DNA of 64,000 nt from Owenweeksia hongkongensis DSM 17368 (GTDB lineage: Bacteria > Bacteroidota > Bacteroidia > Flavobacteriales > Schleiferiaceae). Location: assembly GCF_000236705.1 (NCBI RefSeq), contig NC_016599.1, positions 3,100,001 through 3,164,000 of the forward strand. Direction: 5' to 3'. Shown one piece after another: positions 1 through 8,555 of this stretch (the stretch's first letter is position 1; every line of letters begins with the position of its first letter). The notes beneath the pieces are model-generated. The model ran no database searches. It was not told the DNA's origin and saw only the letters and a list, made by a program, of their open reading frames with translations. Position numbers and translations under genes: made by a program.

Positions 1-1
1 C

Positions 2-217
2 GTTATTCCCAACAATATGGAAATAAAGATGAAGGTGGAGGGGCGAGAAAAGTTGTGCTTAGTAAGTTTAGACTCTAGAATTTATAGTGTGCCATCAGGC
101 TCTGAGCTTACCATGAAGTTGGGACGTTTTAAAATCAAATTGGTGAAAACCGAGATACAGGATTTTCCAACAACACTGCGCAACAAGCTCTTGTGGGGGC
201 TCGACAAAAGGAATTGA
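2..217 (+). CDS. nadK: NAD kinase, C-terminal fragment (cut by window edge)
   Basis: The reading frame is open from the first bases of the window, so this is the 3' end of a longer gene. The visible tail has a VSLDSR segment followed by the phrase TTLRNKLLWGLDKRN, which I recognise as the C-terminus of Bacteroidota NAD kinases (ATP-dependent phosphorylation of NAD to NADP in the cytosol). The catalytic GGDG and NE motifs lie upstream of the window and cannot be checked. The gene order nadK - DUF6089 - uppS - bamA is common in Bacteroidota and supports the call. Confidence 0.8.
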   Translation, partial: VIPNNMEIKMKVEGREKLCLVSLDSRIYSVPSGSELTMKLGRFKIKLVKTEIQDFPTTLRNKLLWGLDKRN

Positions 218-248
218 TTTACACACCCTTACCCTCTATCTAATTGAT

Positions 249-256
249 TATATTTG
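249..256 (+). promoter_or_regulatory. Candidate -7 element TATATTTG upstream of the DUF6089-uppS-bamA operon
   Basis: TATATTTG matches the Bacteroidota -7 consensus TAnnTTTG and lies 16 bases before the ATG at 273. No good TTG -33 box is seen at the expected 19-21 base spacing, so this is a half-supported promoter call. Confidence 0.4.
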
Positions 257-272
257 CCCTCATTTTTAATAA

Positions 273-1091
273 ATGAATAGTAAAGGTTTCATTCTCAAAA
301 TATTAGCTGTTTTTTTCAGTCTATCATTAAAAGCCCAATACTCTGAAGTTGGTGTTTTTGGTGGTGGTACTAATTTTATTGGCGATGTAGGCGATTATGG
401 CTTTCATCTTCCAAAGGATTTTTCAGCAGGTATATTTTACAGATATAATTTTAATAGACACTGGGCCATCCGTGTACAGGGTACTTATGGACGTATCCGT
501 AATGCTGATAGCTTGAGTGATTTTGCTGATCGTTTAAACCGAAACCTAAGTTTTGAGTCAGAGATTTGGGAAGGTTATGCAGCCCTGGAATTTAACTTTT
601 TAGAATTTGAGCCTGGTACTAAGCGCAATCATACACCGTACGTGATGGGAGGTTTTGGAATGTTTTCATTTAATCCAATTACGGAGTATCAGGGCGAAAT
701 GTATGAGTTGCGCGAGTTGGGTACCGAAGGACAAAATTCACGTGCCACTAATAAAGGATTTTATGCTGAGGCTTCTAGTTTTTTCATTTTTGGGATGGGG
801 TATAAATGGGCCATTGGCGATTTTACCAGCATAGGTTTTGAAGCCACATTTAGAAGTACCAATACGGATTATTTGGATGATGTGAGTGGTAAGTATGCTG
901 ACCCGGATGCAATAGAATTAGCTCATGGAGAAGTGGCTGCTGCACTTAGTGATAGAAGCCTAAGTCAGAATAATACGGAAAATAATTACAGAGGGAATCC
1001 TGATACTGATGACTGGTATATTTTTACAGGAATCACAATACAGTTTAAGTTTGGCGAATTGTATGAAAAATGCACAAACTTTATTAGGTAG
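273..1091 (+). CDS. DUF6089 family outer-membrane beta-barrel protein
   Basis: The 272-residue protein has an N-terminal signal peptide (hydrophobic stretch to about residue 21, ending KAQYSE). It continues with a glycine- and aromatic-rich beta-strand pattern including GVFGGGTNFIGDVG near the N-terminus, where alternate residues look outward-facing as in small outer-membrane barrels. This matches DUF6089, which sits directly before uppS and bamA in many Bacteroidota. The exact function is unknown; an envelope role is inferred from the context. The stop codon abuts the uppS start codon, so the two are probably translationally coupled. Confidence 0.75.
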   Translation: MNSKGFILKILAVFFSLSLKAQYSEVGVFGGGTNFIGDVGDYGFHLPKDFSAGIFYRYNFNRHWAIRVQGTYGRIRNADSLSDFADRLNRNLSFESEIWEGYAALEFNFLEFEPGTKRNHTPYVMGGFGMFSFNPITEYQGEMYELRELGTEGQNSRATNKGFYAEASSFFIFGMGYKWAIGDFTSIGFEATFRSTNTDYLDDVSGKYADPDAIELAHGEVAAALSDRSLSQNNTENNYRGNPDTDDWYIFTGITIQFKFGELYEKCTNFIR

Positions 1092-1835
1092 ATGAGCTTA
1101 AAGGACCAATTGATAAAAGATAAGTTGCCGCAGCATGTGGCAATAATTATGGACGGCAATGGCCGCTGGGCCAAGAAGAAAGGTTTTCTGAGGGCCATAG
1201 GTCATGAGAATGGAGTTTCTGCTCTGCGCAATGCCACTACTACCTGTGCTGGTTTGGGTATCCCATACCTTACTGTTTATGCTTTTTCAAGCGAAAATTG
1301 GAACCGCCCGAAAAAAGAAGTAAACACCTTGATGAGTCTTTTGGTGTCAAGTCTTAAAAAGGAACTAAAGACTTTGGAAAAGAATAACATCAGACTAAAG
1401 GCAATTGGCAACTTACAAACATTACCGGATAAGTGTCAGAGAGAGCTTAAAGAGGTGATGGATAAAACAGCCGGCCACAAGCACATGACCCTTACTTTGG
1501 CTTTGAGCTATGGTTCAAAGGAAGAAATATTGACAGCCACCAAAAATATTGCCCAACGGGTAAAGGATGGTGAAATTGGTGTGGATGAAATTGATGCGGA
1601 GATGATTGATGCCAATCTTTATACGGCTGATATGCCCGACCCGGACTTGCTTATTCGCACCAGTGGGGAGAATAGAATTAGCAATTTTTTGCTTTGGCAA
1701 ATTGCTTATTCTGAGCTCTTTTTTAGTGACAAACTTTGGCCCGACTTCGGTGAAGAAGATTTTTACGGTGCCCTATTGAACTACCAAAACCGCGAAAGAC
1801 GATTTGGTAAAATCAGTGAACAAATAAACTCCTGA
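1092..1835 (+). CDS. uppS: Isoprenyl transferase / undecaprenyl diphosphate synthase
   Basis: This cis-prenyltransferase condenses isopentenyl diphosphate onto farnesyl diphosphate to make the C55 lipid carrier for peptidoglycan and other wall polymers. The family signature HVAIIMDGNGRWAKKKG is at residues 15-31, with the metal-binding Asp in IMDGN. The second signature DPDLLIRTSGENRISNFLLW is near residue 181, followed by WPDF. At 247 residues it has the normal family length. The ATG follows immediately after the upstream stop, and bamA starts 5 bases after its own stop, so it sits in the middle of an envelope operon. Confidence 0.95.
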   Translation: MSLKDQLIKDKLPQHVAIIMDGNGRWAKKKGFLRAIGHENGVSALRNATTTCAGLGIPYLTVYAFSSENWNRPKKEVNTLMSLLVSSLKKELKTLEKNNIRLKAIGNLQTLPDKCQRELKEVMDKTAGHKHMTLTLALSYGSKEEILTATKNIAQRVKDGEIGVDEIDAEMIDANLYTADMPDPDLLIRTSGENRISNFLLWQIAYSELFFSDKLWPDFGEEDFYGALLNYQNRERRFGKISEQINS

Positions 1836-1840
1836 GTTGA

Positions 1841-4345
1841 ATGCGTAGAATCCTACTAGGTCTGTTTTTGACCTTAAGTCTATTTGAGCCGATATATGCC
1901 CAAATTAGTACCGACAAAAAACTCAATGAACTTTCCATATCTAGTCCAAAGGAATACGAGATTGGTGGTATTACCATTACTGGTTCTGAGAATTTGGACA
2001 ATCAGATTATTACACTAATTAGTGGACTTCAGGTTGGAGATAAAATCACCCTTCCGGGGGAAGAAACCACCAAGGCTATCAAAAACCTTTGGCGTCAAAA
2101 GCTTTTTGATGATGTAGGTATTTACGTTACTGAAATTAAGGGGTCTTTAATATTTCTTGAGATAAGACTTACCGAGCTTCCAAAGCTTAGTAAATATGGA
2201 ATTAGAGGTATTAAAAAATCAAAGCAAAACTCGCTTCGTGAAGAGCTGGACCTTAGTGCTGGTGCTATTGTGACGGAAAACCTTATCATAAGCACTCAAA
2301 ATACAGCTAGAGAGTATTTTGTAGAAAAAGGGTACTTAAATGCTACAGCTACTGTTACCAAGAAACCTGATACTACTCGCGGAAACTCTGTTATCATAGA
2401 AATATCTATTGATAAAGGGGAGAAGGTGAAAATCCAGGACATCAACATTACGGGTAACGAAAAGTTGACAGACAAGCAGGTGCGTAAAGCTATGGATGAA
2501 ACCAAGCGTAAGCGCATTTGGAACATCTTTAAAAGCTCAAAGCTTAAAAAGGAAGATTATGAGACCGACCTTAAGCTGATTGTCGAAAAGTACAATAGTG
2601 AAGGTTACCGAGATGCGAGGATAGTAAGTGACTCCATTTATCAAATCAATGAAAAGCGAATCGCAATAGATATTGAAATTGAGGAAGGACAGAAATATTA
2701 TTTTAGAAACATTACTTGGCTGGGAAATACAAAGTACAGCACAGAAACTCTTGCTGAGGTTTTGAAAATAAGCAAAGGTGATGTGTATGATGCTACCTAC
2801 TTACAAGAGCGACTTTTTGCCGATCCTACAGGTGGTGATGTAAGCTCCTTATATCTGGATAATGGATATCTGTTTTTTGACCTAAACCCTGTGGAGGTAA
2901 TGGTAGAAAACGATTCTATTGATATAGAAATGAGAATCCGTGAAGGAAGACAAGCTACTGTGAGAAGCGTGACTGTGGTAGGAAATGATAGAACCAATGA
3001 CAAGGTTATCATGCGAGAGCTAAGAACCAAGCCAGGTGAGCTTTTCCGTAGGTCAGATATTCAGCGTAGTATGCGAGAATTGCAACAGCTTGGATTTTTT
3101 GAGCCAACAGAGCTAAATGTAAACCCACAACCAGATGCTGCCACAGGTACAGTGGACATTGAATACTCTGTAGTAGAGCGATCAACTAGCCAATTGCAGC
3201 TCGAAGGAGGCTGGGGTGGAGGAAGTATAGTTGGTACTTTGGGCTTAAGCTTCAACAATTTCTCGGCAGCAAATCTTTTTAATAAAAAGGCATGGCAGCC
3301 ATTACCTTCTGGGGATGGACAAACCATCAACTTGCGAGCTACCACAAACGGTACCTACTACCAGGCATATTCAGCTTCATTTACTGAGCCTTGGTTAGGG
3401 GGTAAAAAACCTACATCGCTTACCGTTTCTATGTATTACAATATCCAAAGTAATTATCAGTCTAAGCAAAGTGATGACTATGGTGATTTGAGGGTAACTG
3501 GATTTACAGTAGGATTGGGTAAACGACTTAAGTGGCCGGATGATTATTTCACACTTTATCAGGGAATAGATTTACAGCGCTATAACCTTAATAATTATGG
3601 AGGTCAATTGCTAGGCTTGAGTTTTTCGGATGGGTTTATTAACAACATAAACTATAGAGTGACCTTGGGAAGAAACAGTACGGATTACCCGATTTACCCA
3701 AGAAAAGGTTCATTGTTTAATATTACCGGAGAATTTACACTTCCATATTCTTTATGGAATGATAAAGATTACGATAACATATCGGATCAGGAGAAATTTA
3801 AGTTTTTGGAGTATTATAAAATTAAGGTGAACAGCAGCTGGTTTACAGAGATATTTAACAAAACCGTAATCAAGATGGCTGGTGAATTTGGTTACTTGAG
3901 TTTTTATAATCAGGATGTTGGTTTACCACCTTTTGAGCGATTTTATGTGGGAGGTGATGGTCTTCAAAACTTTAGTTTGGATGGACGTGAAGTTGTTGGT
4001 CTGAGAGGTTATCCAAACTTCTCCGTTGTTCCAACAGATGTGCAGCCTACTGAAGCAGGTTCAGTATATACCAAGTTTACTTTGGAACTGAGATATTTGA
4101 TTACTGAAAACCCGAATGCGCAGATTTTTACACTCGGATTTATTGAGGGAGGAAATGACTATGCAAGATTTGATAACTACGAACCGTTTAAACTAAAACG
4201 ATCGGCTGGTTTTGGATTGAGAATATTTATGCCAATGTTTGGTTTGCTTGGTGTTGATTTCGGATATGGATTTGATAATATTCCAAATCAAGGCTTCGAG
4301 CCAAGTGGCTGGAACACTCACTTCATTATTGGTCAGCAATTTTAA
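1841..4345 (+). CDS. bamA: Outer-membrane protein assembly factor BamA (Omp85)
   Basis: This 834-residue protein is the core subunit that folds and inserts beta-barrel proteins into the outer membrane. It has a signal peptide (about residues 1-20, ending IYAQ), a series of POTRA-like alpha/beta domains (about 40-440, with recurring patterns such as ITGNEKLTDKQVRKAM and VVGNDRTNDKVIMREL), and then a C-terminal barrel. The barrel includes the characteristic YPRKGSLF segment and the FYVGGDGLQNF/GLRGYPN region (the VRGY/F loop equivalent). The chain ends in Phe, as expected for an outer-membrane barrel. The ompH/skp-like genes that follow would supply periplasmic chaperones for the same pathway. 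Confidence 0.95.
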   Translation: MRRILLGLFLTLSLFEPIYAQISTDKKLNELSISSPKEYEIGGITITGSENLDNQIITLISGLQVGDKITLPGEETTKAIKNLWRQKLFDDVGIYVTEIKGSLIFLEIRLTELPKLSKYGIRGIKKSKQNSLREELDLSAGAIVTENLIISTQNTAREYFVEKGYLNATATVTKKPDTTRGNSVIIEISIDKGEKVKIQDINITGNEKLTDKQVRKAMDETKRKRIWNIFKSSKLKKEDYETDLKLIVEKYNSEGYRDARIVSDSIYQINEKRIAIDIEIEEGQKYYFRNITWLGNTKYSTETLAEVLKISKGDVYDATYLQERLFADPTGGDVSSLYLDNGYLFFDLNPVEVMVENDSIDIEMRIREGRQATVRSVTVVGNDRTNDKVIMRELRTKPGELFRRSDIQRSMRELQQLGFFEPTELNVNPQPDAATGTVDIEYSVVERSTSQLQLEGGWGGGSIVGTLGLSFNNFSAANLFNKKAWQPLPSGDGQTINLRATTNGTYYQAYSASFTEPWLGGKKPTSLTVSMYYNIQSNYQSKQSDDYGDLRVTGFTVGLGKRLKWPDDYFTLYQGIDLQRYNLNNYGGQLLGLSFSDGFINNINYRVTLGRNSTDYPIYPRKGSLFNITGEFTLPYSLWNDKDYDNISDQEKFKFLEYYKIKVNSSWFTEIFNKTVIKMAGEFGYLSFYNQDVGLPPFERFYVGGDGLQNFSLDGREVVGLRGYPNFSVVPTDVQPTEAGSVYTKFTLELRYLITENPNAQIFTLGFIEGGNDYARFDNYEPFKLKRSAGFGLRIFMPMFGLLGVDFGYGFDNIPNQGFEPSGWNTHFIIGQQF

Positions 4346-4367
4346 AATAACTAATTTCGCCCGCCTT

Positions 4368-4877
4368 ATGAATAAGACTCTGTTTCTGATAGTTGGACTG
4401 GTTTTTGGATTGCAGGTTTCTGCTCAGCGTTTCGGTATTGTTGATAGCGAAATGATCCTTAATAAAATACCAGAATACGGACAGGCTCAGCAGCAGCTCA
4501 ATCAGCTTTCTACAAATTGGCAAGGAGAGGTTGAAGCTTTGTATTCAGAGCTTGATGCTTTGAAACAGGCTTACAATGCAGAGAAAGTTCTTCTTACCGA
4601 AGAAATGCAAAAGGAAAAACTGAAGGAGATTGCTGATAAGGAAAAAGAAGCAAAAGAGTTGCAGCGTAAATACTTTGGTCCGGAAGGGGATGTGTTTAAA
4701 AAGCGACAAGAGTTAATAAGACCAATACAAGACCAGATTTATAGTGCGGTGCAAGATGTGGCGCGCAGGAGAAAGCTGGATGTGGTTTTTGATAAAAGTA
4801 GTGCCTTGATAACTTTGTACAACAACGGAAAATCCGACATTAGTGACGAGGTGCTCGAGAAAATGGGATATAATTAA
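4368..4877 (+). CDS. OmpH/Skp family periplasmic chaperone (first copy)
   Basis: I place the start at the ATG at 4368. It gives a clean signal peptide (MNKTLFLIVGLVFGLQVSAQ) and avoids overlap with bamA; the same frame is open further upstream inside bamA. The mature part is a long charged helix (EALYSELDALKQAYNAEKV, KEKLKEIADKEKEAKELQRK) typical of the Skp/OmpH jellyfish tentacles, followed by the C-terminal strand region with VVFDKSS. Skp-like proteins hold unfolded outer-membrane proteins in the periplasm for delivery to BamA. A second paralogue follows 24 bases later. The 169-residue length is normal. Confidence 0.88.
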   Translation: MNKTLFLIVGLVFGLQVSAQRFGIVDSEMILNKIPEYGQAQQQLNQLSTNWQGEVEALYSELDALKQAYNAEKVLLTEEMQKEKLKEIADKEKEAKELQRKYFGPEGDVFKKRQELIRPIQDQIYSAVQDVARRRKLDVVFDKSSALITLYNNGKSDISDEVLEKMGYN

Positions 4878-4901
4878 AAAAGAAAAATACCTACAACAAA
4901 G

Positions 4902-5420
4902 ATGAAAAAGCAACTTACCGTATTGGCTCTGGCCTTTGGAATGTTAGTGAGTTTTGGAGCAGCAGCTCAGCAAAAGATTGGACACATTAATGCTGATGAG
5001 CTATTGCAAATGATGCCAGAAACTAAGGCGGCTCAAACTCAATTGGAGGCTTACGGTCGCCAGTTAGAGAAAGATTTGAAGGATATGGAAACTGAGCTTC
5101 AAGCTAAGATTGCCAAGTATCGTGAAGATGATAAGATGATGACCAACCTAAGCCGCGAAACTCGTACCAAGGAGATTCAGGAACTTCAAGGTCGTATTCA
5201 AGAGTACAGCATGGCTGCTCAGGAAGATCTTCAAAACAAGCAAGTAGAATTGCTTACTCCGATTATTGAAAGAGCAACTACTGCTGTTCAAAATGTAGCT
5301 AAAGCAAATAAATTTACCTACATCCTTGACTCTTCTGAAAGCAAGGCTGTTGTGATTTTTGCTGAAGGTGGCGAAGACATTATGGACAAAGTAAAGAAGG
5401 AATTGGGCATTACTGAGTAA
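4902..5420 (+). CDS. OmpH/Skp family periplasmic chaperone (second copy)
   Basis: This is a 172-residue paralogue of the preceding gene. It has a signal peptide (about 1-22, ending GAAAQQ), then KIGHINADELLQMMPE, a long coiled coil (KDLKDMETELQAKIAKYRED), and the C-terminal pattern FTYILDSSES. Its role is presumably the same, holding unfolded outer-membrane proteins. A strong rho-independent terminator lies 30 bases after the stop and likely ends the nadK-to-ompH transcript. Confidence 0.88.
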   Translation: MKKQLTVLALAFGMLVSFGAAAQQKIGHINADELLQMMPETKAAQTQLEAYGRQLEKDLKDMETELQAKIAKYREDDKMMTNLSRETRTKEIQELQGRIQEYSMAAQEDLQNKQVELLTPIIERATTAVQNVAKANKFTYILDSSESKAVVIFAEGGEDIMDKVKKELGITE

Positions 5421-5449
5421 GCCATAATTCTTTAAAAAGATATATTAGC

Positions 5450-5485
5450 ATCCCGATAAGGAAATCAATCCTTATCGGGATTTTT
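5450..5485 (+). terminator. Rho-independent terminator after the ompH pair
   Basis: A perfect 12-bp stem (ATCCCGATAAGG / CCTTATCGGGAT) with an 8-base loop is followed directly by TTTTT. It ends only 13 bases before the murI start codon, so it also sits in any murI leader transcribed from further upstream. Confidence 0.9.
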
Positions 5486-5498
5486 ACTTTCTACTACC

Positions 5499-6302
5499 TT
5501 GAACAGACCTATTGGAATATTTGACTCGGGCGTTGGCGGGCTTACCGTAGCTGCTGCTATTCGTAAGTTTTTGCCTAATGAATCATTCGTGTATTTTGGA
5601 GATACCAAGCACTCACCTTATGGTGATAAATCGGATGAGACTATTCGTAATTACTCGGAAGAGATAACCCGGTTTTTGATTAGTCAAAATTGTAAGGCCA
5701 TAGTAATTGCTTGTAATACGGCTTCGGCCTTGGCGTATAATTACTTGGTAGAAAACCATCCTGATATTCCAATAATAAATGTGGTAGACCCTGTGGTGGC
5801 TCATGTCGGGAGTAAAATCAATAACAAGGTTGGGATTATTGCCACCCGCGCTACTACCAAGTCAGATATCTATCGAAAGAAACTTAGAAGATTAAACCCA
5901 AAACTTCATGTAGCGGCCGCTGCCACTCCTTTATTAGTAACTATAGTTGAAGAGGGTTTTGTAAACACAAAAGTTAGTGCAGGGGCAATTGAGGCCTATT
6001 TAGGAGTCAAAAAGTTCTCAGATGTAACCACCGTAATCTTAGGGTGCACGCACTTTCCTCTTTTGCAAAAGGAAATAGAAAGTTTTTTTGGGGGGCGTGC
6101 TGAGGTGGTTGATTCGCCTGAGTTGGTGGCTCATCATTTAAAACTTCAGTTGCAGAAAGCAGGACTCTTGTCACAGGAGACCGAGGCGAATTACCACTTT
6201 TATGTTTCTGAAAAAACGGACGCATTTGCGCGTACCGCAAAAATGTTTTTTGGTGCAGATATAAAGTTGGAAGAAAAGACGCTTCGTGTAAACGGGTTTT
6301 AG
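5499..6302 (+). CDS. murI: Glutamate racemase
   Basis: This enzyme interconverts L- and D-glutamate and supplies D-Glu for peptidoglycan. Residues 4-13 carry the hallmark PIGIFDSGVGG. The two catalytic Cys residues are in IACNTASA (about residue 74) and LGCTHFPLL (about 185). The start is a TTG; the conserved N-terminus begins three residues in, so no later start is possible and no in-frame ATG is available upstream. The 267-residue length is normal. The start lies 13 bases after a terminator hairpin. The stop overlaps by 4 bases the stop of the convergent hydrolase gene. Confidence 0.93.
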   Translation: MNRPIGIFDSGVGGLTVAAAIRKFLPNESFVYFGDTKHSPYGDKSDETIRNYSEEITRFLISQNCKAIVIACNTASALAYNYLVENHPDIPIINVVDPVVAHVGSKINNKVGIIATRATTKSDIYRKKLRRLNPKLHVAAAATPLLVTIVEEGFVNTKVSAGAIEAYLGVKKFSDVTTVILGCTHFPLLQKEIESFFGGRAEVVDSPELVAHHLKLQLQKAGLLSQETEANYHFYVSEKTDAFARTAKMFFGADIKLEEKTLRVNGF

Positions 6303-7057
6303 TTTTCTAAAAACTCAGAAACTGTAGCGTAAAATTCCTTAGGCTTTTCGGCATGTAGCCAGTGGCCGGCTCCTTCTATAGTTTCTAATTTTGCATCGGG
6401 AAAATGGCCCAGAATGTCATCCCATTCTTCATCCTTTATGTACCATGATTTTCCTCCTCGTACAAAAAGAACATCGCCATTATAAATAGCATTTGGCGGA
6501 AGAGCCTCACCTACCTTTTCAATTTCGCGAGCGATTACAGGTACATTAAATCTCCAGGCAAGCTCTCCCTTTTCTTTCCAGTAAAGGCTTTTTAGTAAAA
6601 ACTGTTTGGTGCCGGGGTCGTGTATTCCAAATTGCTCTTCGGCTTCACCTCGTGAGCTGATGTTTGGCAAGTCAAGACTAGTAAGCGCCTCAAGTATTTG
6701 TTGATGATGTGGTTTGTATGATTTTGGGCCAATATCCGCAACTACCAGCTTGAGCACTTTGCCTGGGTTTAGCGTAGTAAAATGCATAGCCACTTTACCA
6801 CCCATACTGTGGCCAATAATGTTTGCTTTTTCAATATTGTGCTCTTCCAAATATTCCAACAAGTCATCACTCATGGCTTCATAAGAAAACACATCACTAT
6901 GAGGACTGCGTCCATGGTTGCGCATGTCCAGTAAATGAACCTCATACTCTTTTGACCATTTTCGGCCTAAAGTCTGCCAATTATCGCCCATGCCAAATAC
7001 GCCATGCATGATGATGAGAGGAGTGCCTTCGCCAGATATTTGAGAATATAGTTTCAT
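6299..7057 (-). CDS. Alpha/beta-fold hydrolase (YbfF-like esterase)
   Basis: This 252-residue cytosolic protein has an oxyanion loop segment (HGVFGMGDNW, about 18-27), the nucleophile elbow GHSMGGK with the catalytic Ser near residue 93, and the catalytic His in GAGHWLHAEKP near residue 229. The segment DMRNHGRSPHS is typical of the YbfF/epoxide-hydrolase-like esterase group. There is no signal peptide. The substrate cannot be read from sequence. The gene is convergent with murI and overlaps it by 4 bases at the stop codons. Confidence 0.82.
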   Translation of the reverse strand: MKLYSQISGEGTPLIIMHGVFGMGDNWQTLGRKWSKEYEVHLLDMRNHGRSPHSDVFSYEAMSDDLLEYLEEHNIEKANIIGHSMGGKVAMHFTTLNPGKVLKLVVADIGPKSYKPHHQQILEALTSLDLPNISSRGEAEEQFGIHDPGTKQFLLKSLYWKEKGELAWRFNVPVIAREIEKVGEALPPNAIYNGDVLFVRGGKSWYIKDEEWDDILGHFPDAKLETIEGAGHWLHAEKPKEFYATVSEFLEN

Positions 7058-7148
7058 TATAATTTGAATTTATTGACTTGTGCTCTAAAAGCTTCTTGAA
7101 ACAAATGTTTTGAGCTGCAAAGAAAAGAGCTTTTTGATAATAAAATCC

Positions 7149-8555
7149 TTAAGGACTCAAAACCCCTAATGCATGCTGTGTGGCCAGTTCCGCTTTTTGA
7201 TTTTTAGCAGTTAACTCCACCAGCTTAATTTGTGCATTGATATAAGCCATCTCTCGTGAGTTTATCATAAAAAGCGAGCTCTCACCAATATTGAAGAGCC
7301 TGTTTTCGCCTTGCAAAAGTTGATTATAATTCTGTGTTGTTTTTCGATATTGATTCACTTGGTTGGCGGTAGTGTTCCATGAGTTAATGGTATTGATGGC
7401 TTTGTTTTGCAGCTCAGCTTTTTTGGTACTCCTTTGCAACTCTGTTTCGGTAATCTTCAGTTTCGCCAATTGCAGTCCTGCGCGTTCTTTTCTTAGCAAA
7501 ATAGGCATGCTAAAAGACAGCCCCCATTTGTAGTTGTTGATGCTATAATTTTCCATTACATCCCCATTTATTGGTTCGGCTATGGCGTTATAATTTAAGT
7601 CAACAGTGGGTTTAAGCTGCTCTTGTTTCCATCGCCTTTCTACCTGAAGCTCTTGCACTTTATAATTATATATTAAAAACTGTGGGTGAGAATCAATTAG
7701 GCTGTCCATTTGGCCCACTAACTCAGGCCGTACAGTAGTAGAGCTTATTGTTTGCGAAGATGGAGGAGTGGTATTGTCTTCTAGTTCCAATGGAATATTA
7801 CCATCCTGCCAAAGAAATACACCCAGCTGGGCCGTTGCATTTTGATATTCAAGCTCTGCATCCCATAAAGACACTTGGCGATTTTGTACCTGAATACTTG
7901 CTTCAAGTGTATCAATGTAAGGCCTGTCACCTAGCTGTGCACTTCTTTGTATAGCTTCAAATCGGAGCTGTGCGGTGGTGTAAGCCTCTTTGTACACCAA
8001 TAGTTTATTAAAGCTTTCAAACCATGCCCAATAGGTTTTACCAGCTTCGTAAAGCAAATCATTCAGCATGGCTTTTTGTTCTGCCTGAGTACTCTGAGCA
8101 TAAATTTGAGCTTTGCGCAAAGCCGCTCTTCGTTCGTCAATAAACAAACCCTGACCAAGCGGCACCGAGATTCCAGCATACCAAAGCCCAGCATCGGGCA
8201 CGTAATGCTCCGGATTCAAGTACTTGCCCTCATTTAGTTCATAACCTCCTTTTAGCTCCACGCCAAACCAAGTTGGAACTTTTAGTCCAGCATCTATCAA
8301 ACTATAATACTTGTCTCCCGAAAAATATTTCTGATTCACATCTGCTCCAGCTTTTGGTTCAAAACCTGCTCGGGACTGTAGCAAGGTGGCTTCACCAAAA
8401 CTAGAACGGAGCTGAGCCTGCAATGCTAATGGATGGTGCTCACTAACCCGGTCTGTATATTCCTCAAAAGTGAGTACGGTGTCGGGCTGCTGAGCTGTTG
8501 CAAGGTTGATTTGCAAAAACACAAAAACCAGTAATATTAACCTTATTACTTTCAT
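7149..8555 (-). CDS. TolC family outer-membrane efflux channel protein
   Basis: The 468-residue protein has a signal peptide (to about residue 21, ATAQQ) and two halves rich in long amphipathic helices (for example AQSTQAEQKAMLNDLLYEA and KKAELQNKAINTINSWNTTA), the pattern of OEP/TolC proteins. It would form the outer-membrane channel for the ABC/HlyD pair encoded just upstream in the same operon. Its start overlaps the HlyD gene stop by 4 bases, so the three components should be made together. Confidence 0.88.
   Translation of the reverse strand: MKVIRLILLVFVFLQINLATAQQPDTVLTFEEYTDRVSEHHPLALQAQLRSSFGEATLLQSRAGFEPKAGADVNQKYFSGDKYYSLIDAGLKVPTWFGVELKGGYELNEGKYLNPEHYVPDAGLWYAGISVPLGQGLFIDERRAALRKAQIYAQSTQAEQKAMLNDLLYEAGKTYWAWFESFNKLLVYKEAYTTAQLRFEAIQRSAQLGDRPYIDTLEASIQVQNRQVSLWDAELEYQNATAQLGVFLWQDGNIPLELEDNTTPPSSQTISSTTVRPELVGQMDSLIDSHPQFLIYNYKVQELQVERRWKQEQLKPTVDLNYNAIAEPINGDVMENYSINNYKWGLSFSMPILLRKERAGLQLAKLKITETELQRSTKKAELQNKAINTINSWNTTANQVNQYRKTTQNYNQLLQGENRLFNIGESSLFMINSREMAYINAQIKLVELTAKNQKAELATQHALGVLSP

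Noticed and set aside
4239-4367. An extended start for the first ompH gene inside bamA
   Set aside because: The extension has no signal-peptide character and overlaps bamA coding sequence; the ATG at 4368 gives a perfect signal peptide.
7081-7140. Possible terminator after the tolC gene
   Set aside because: Only a 7-bp pairing AAAAGCT/AGCTTTT with a loop of more than 30 bases could be found, too weak to call.
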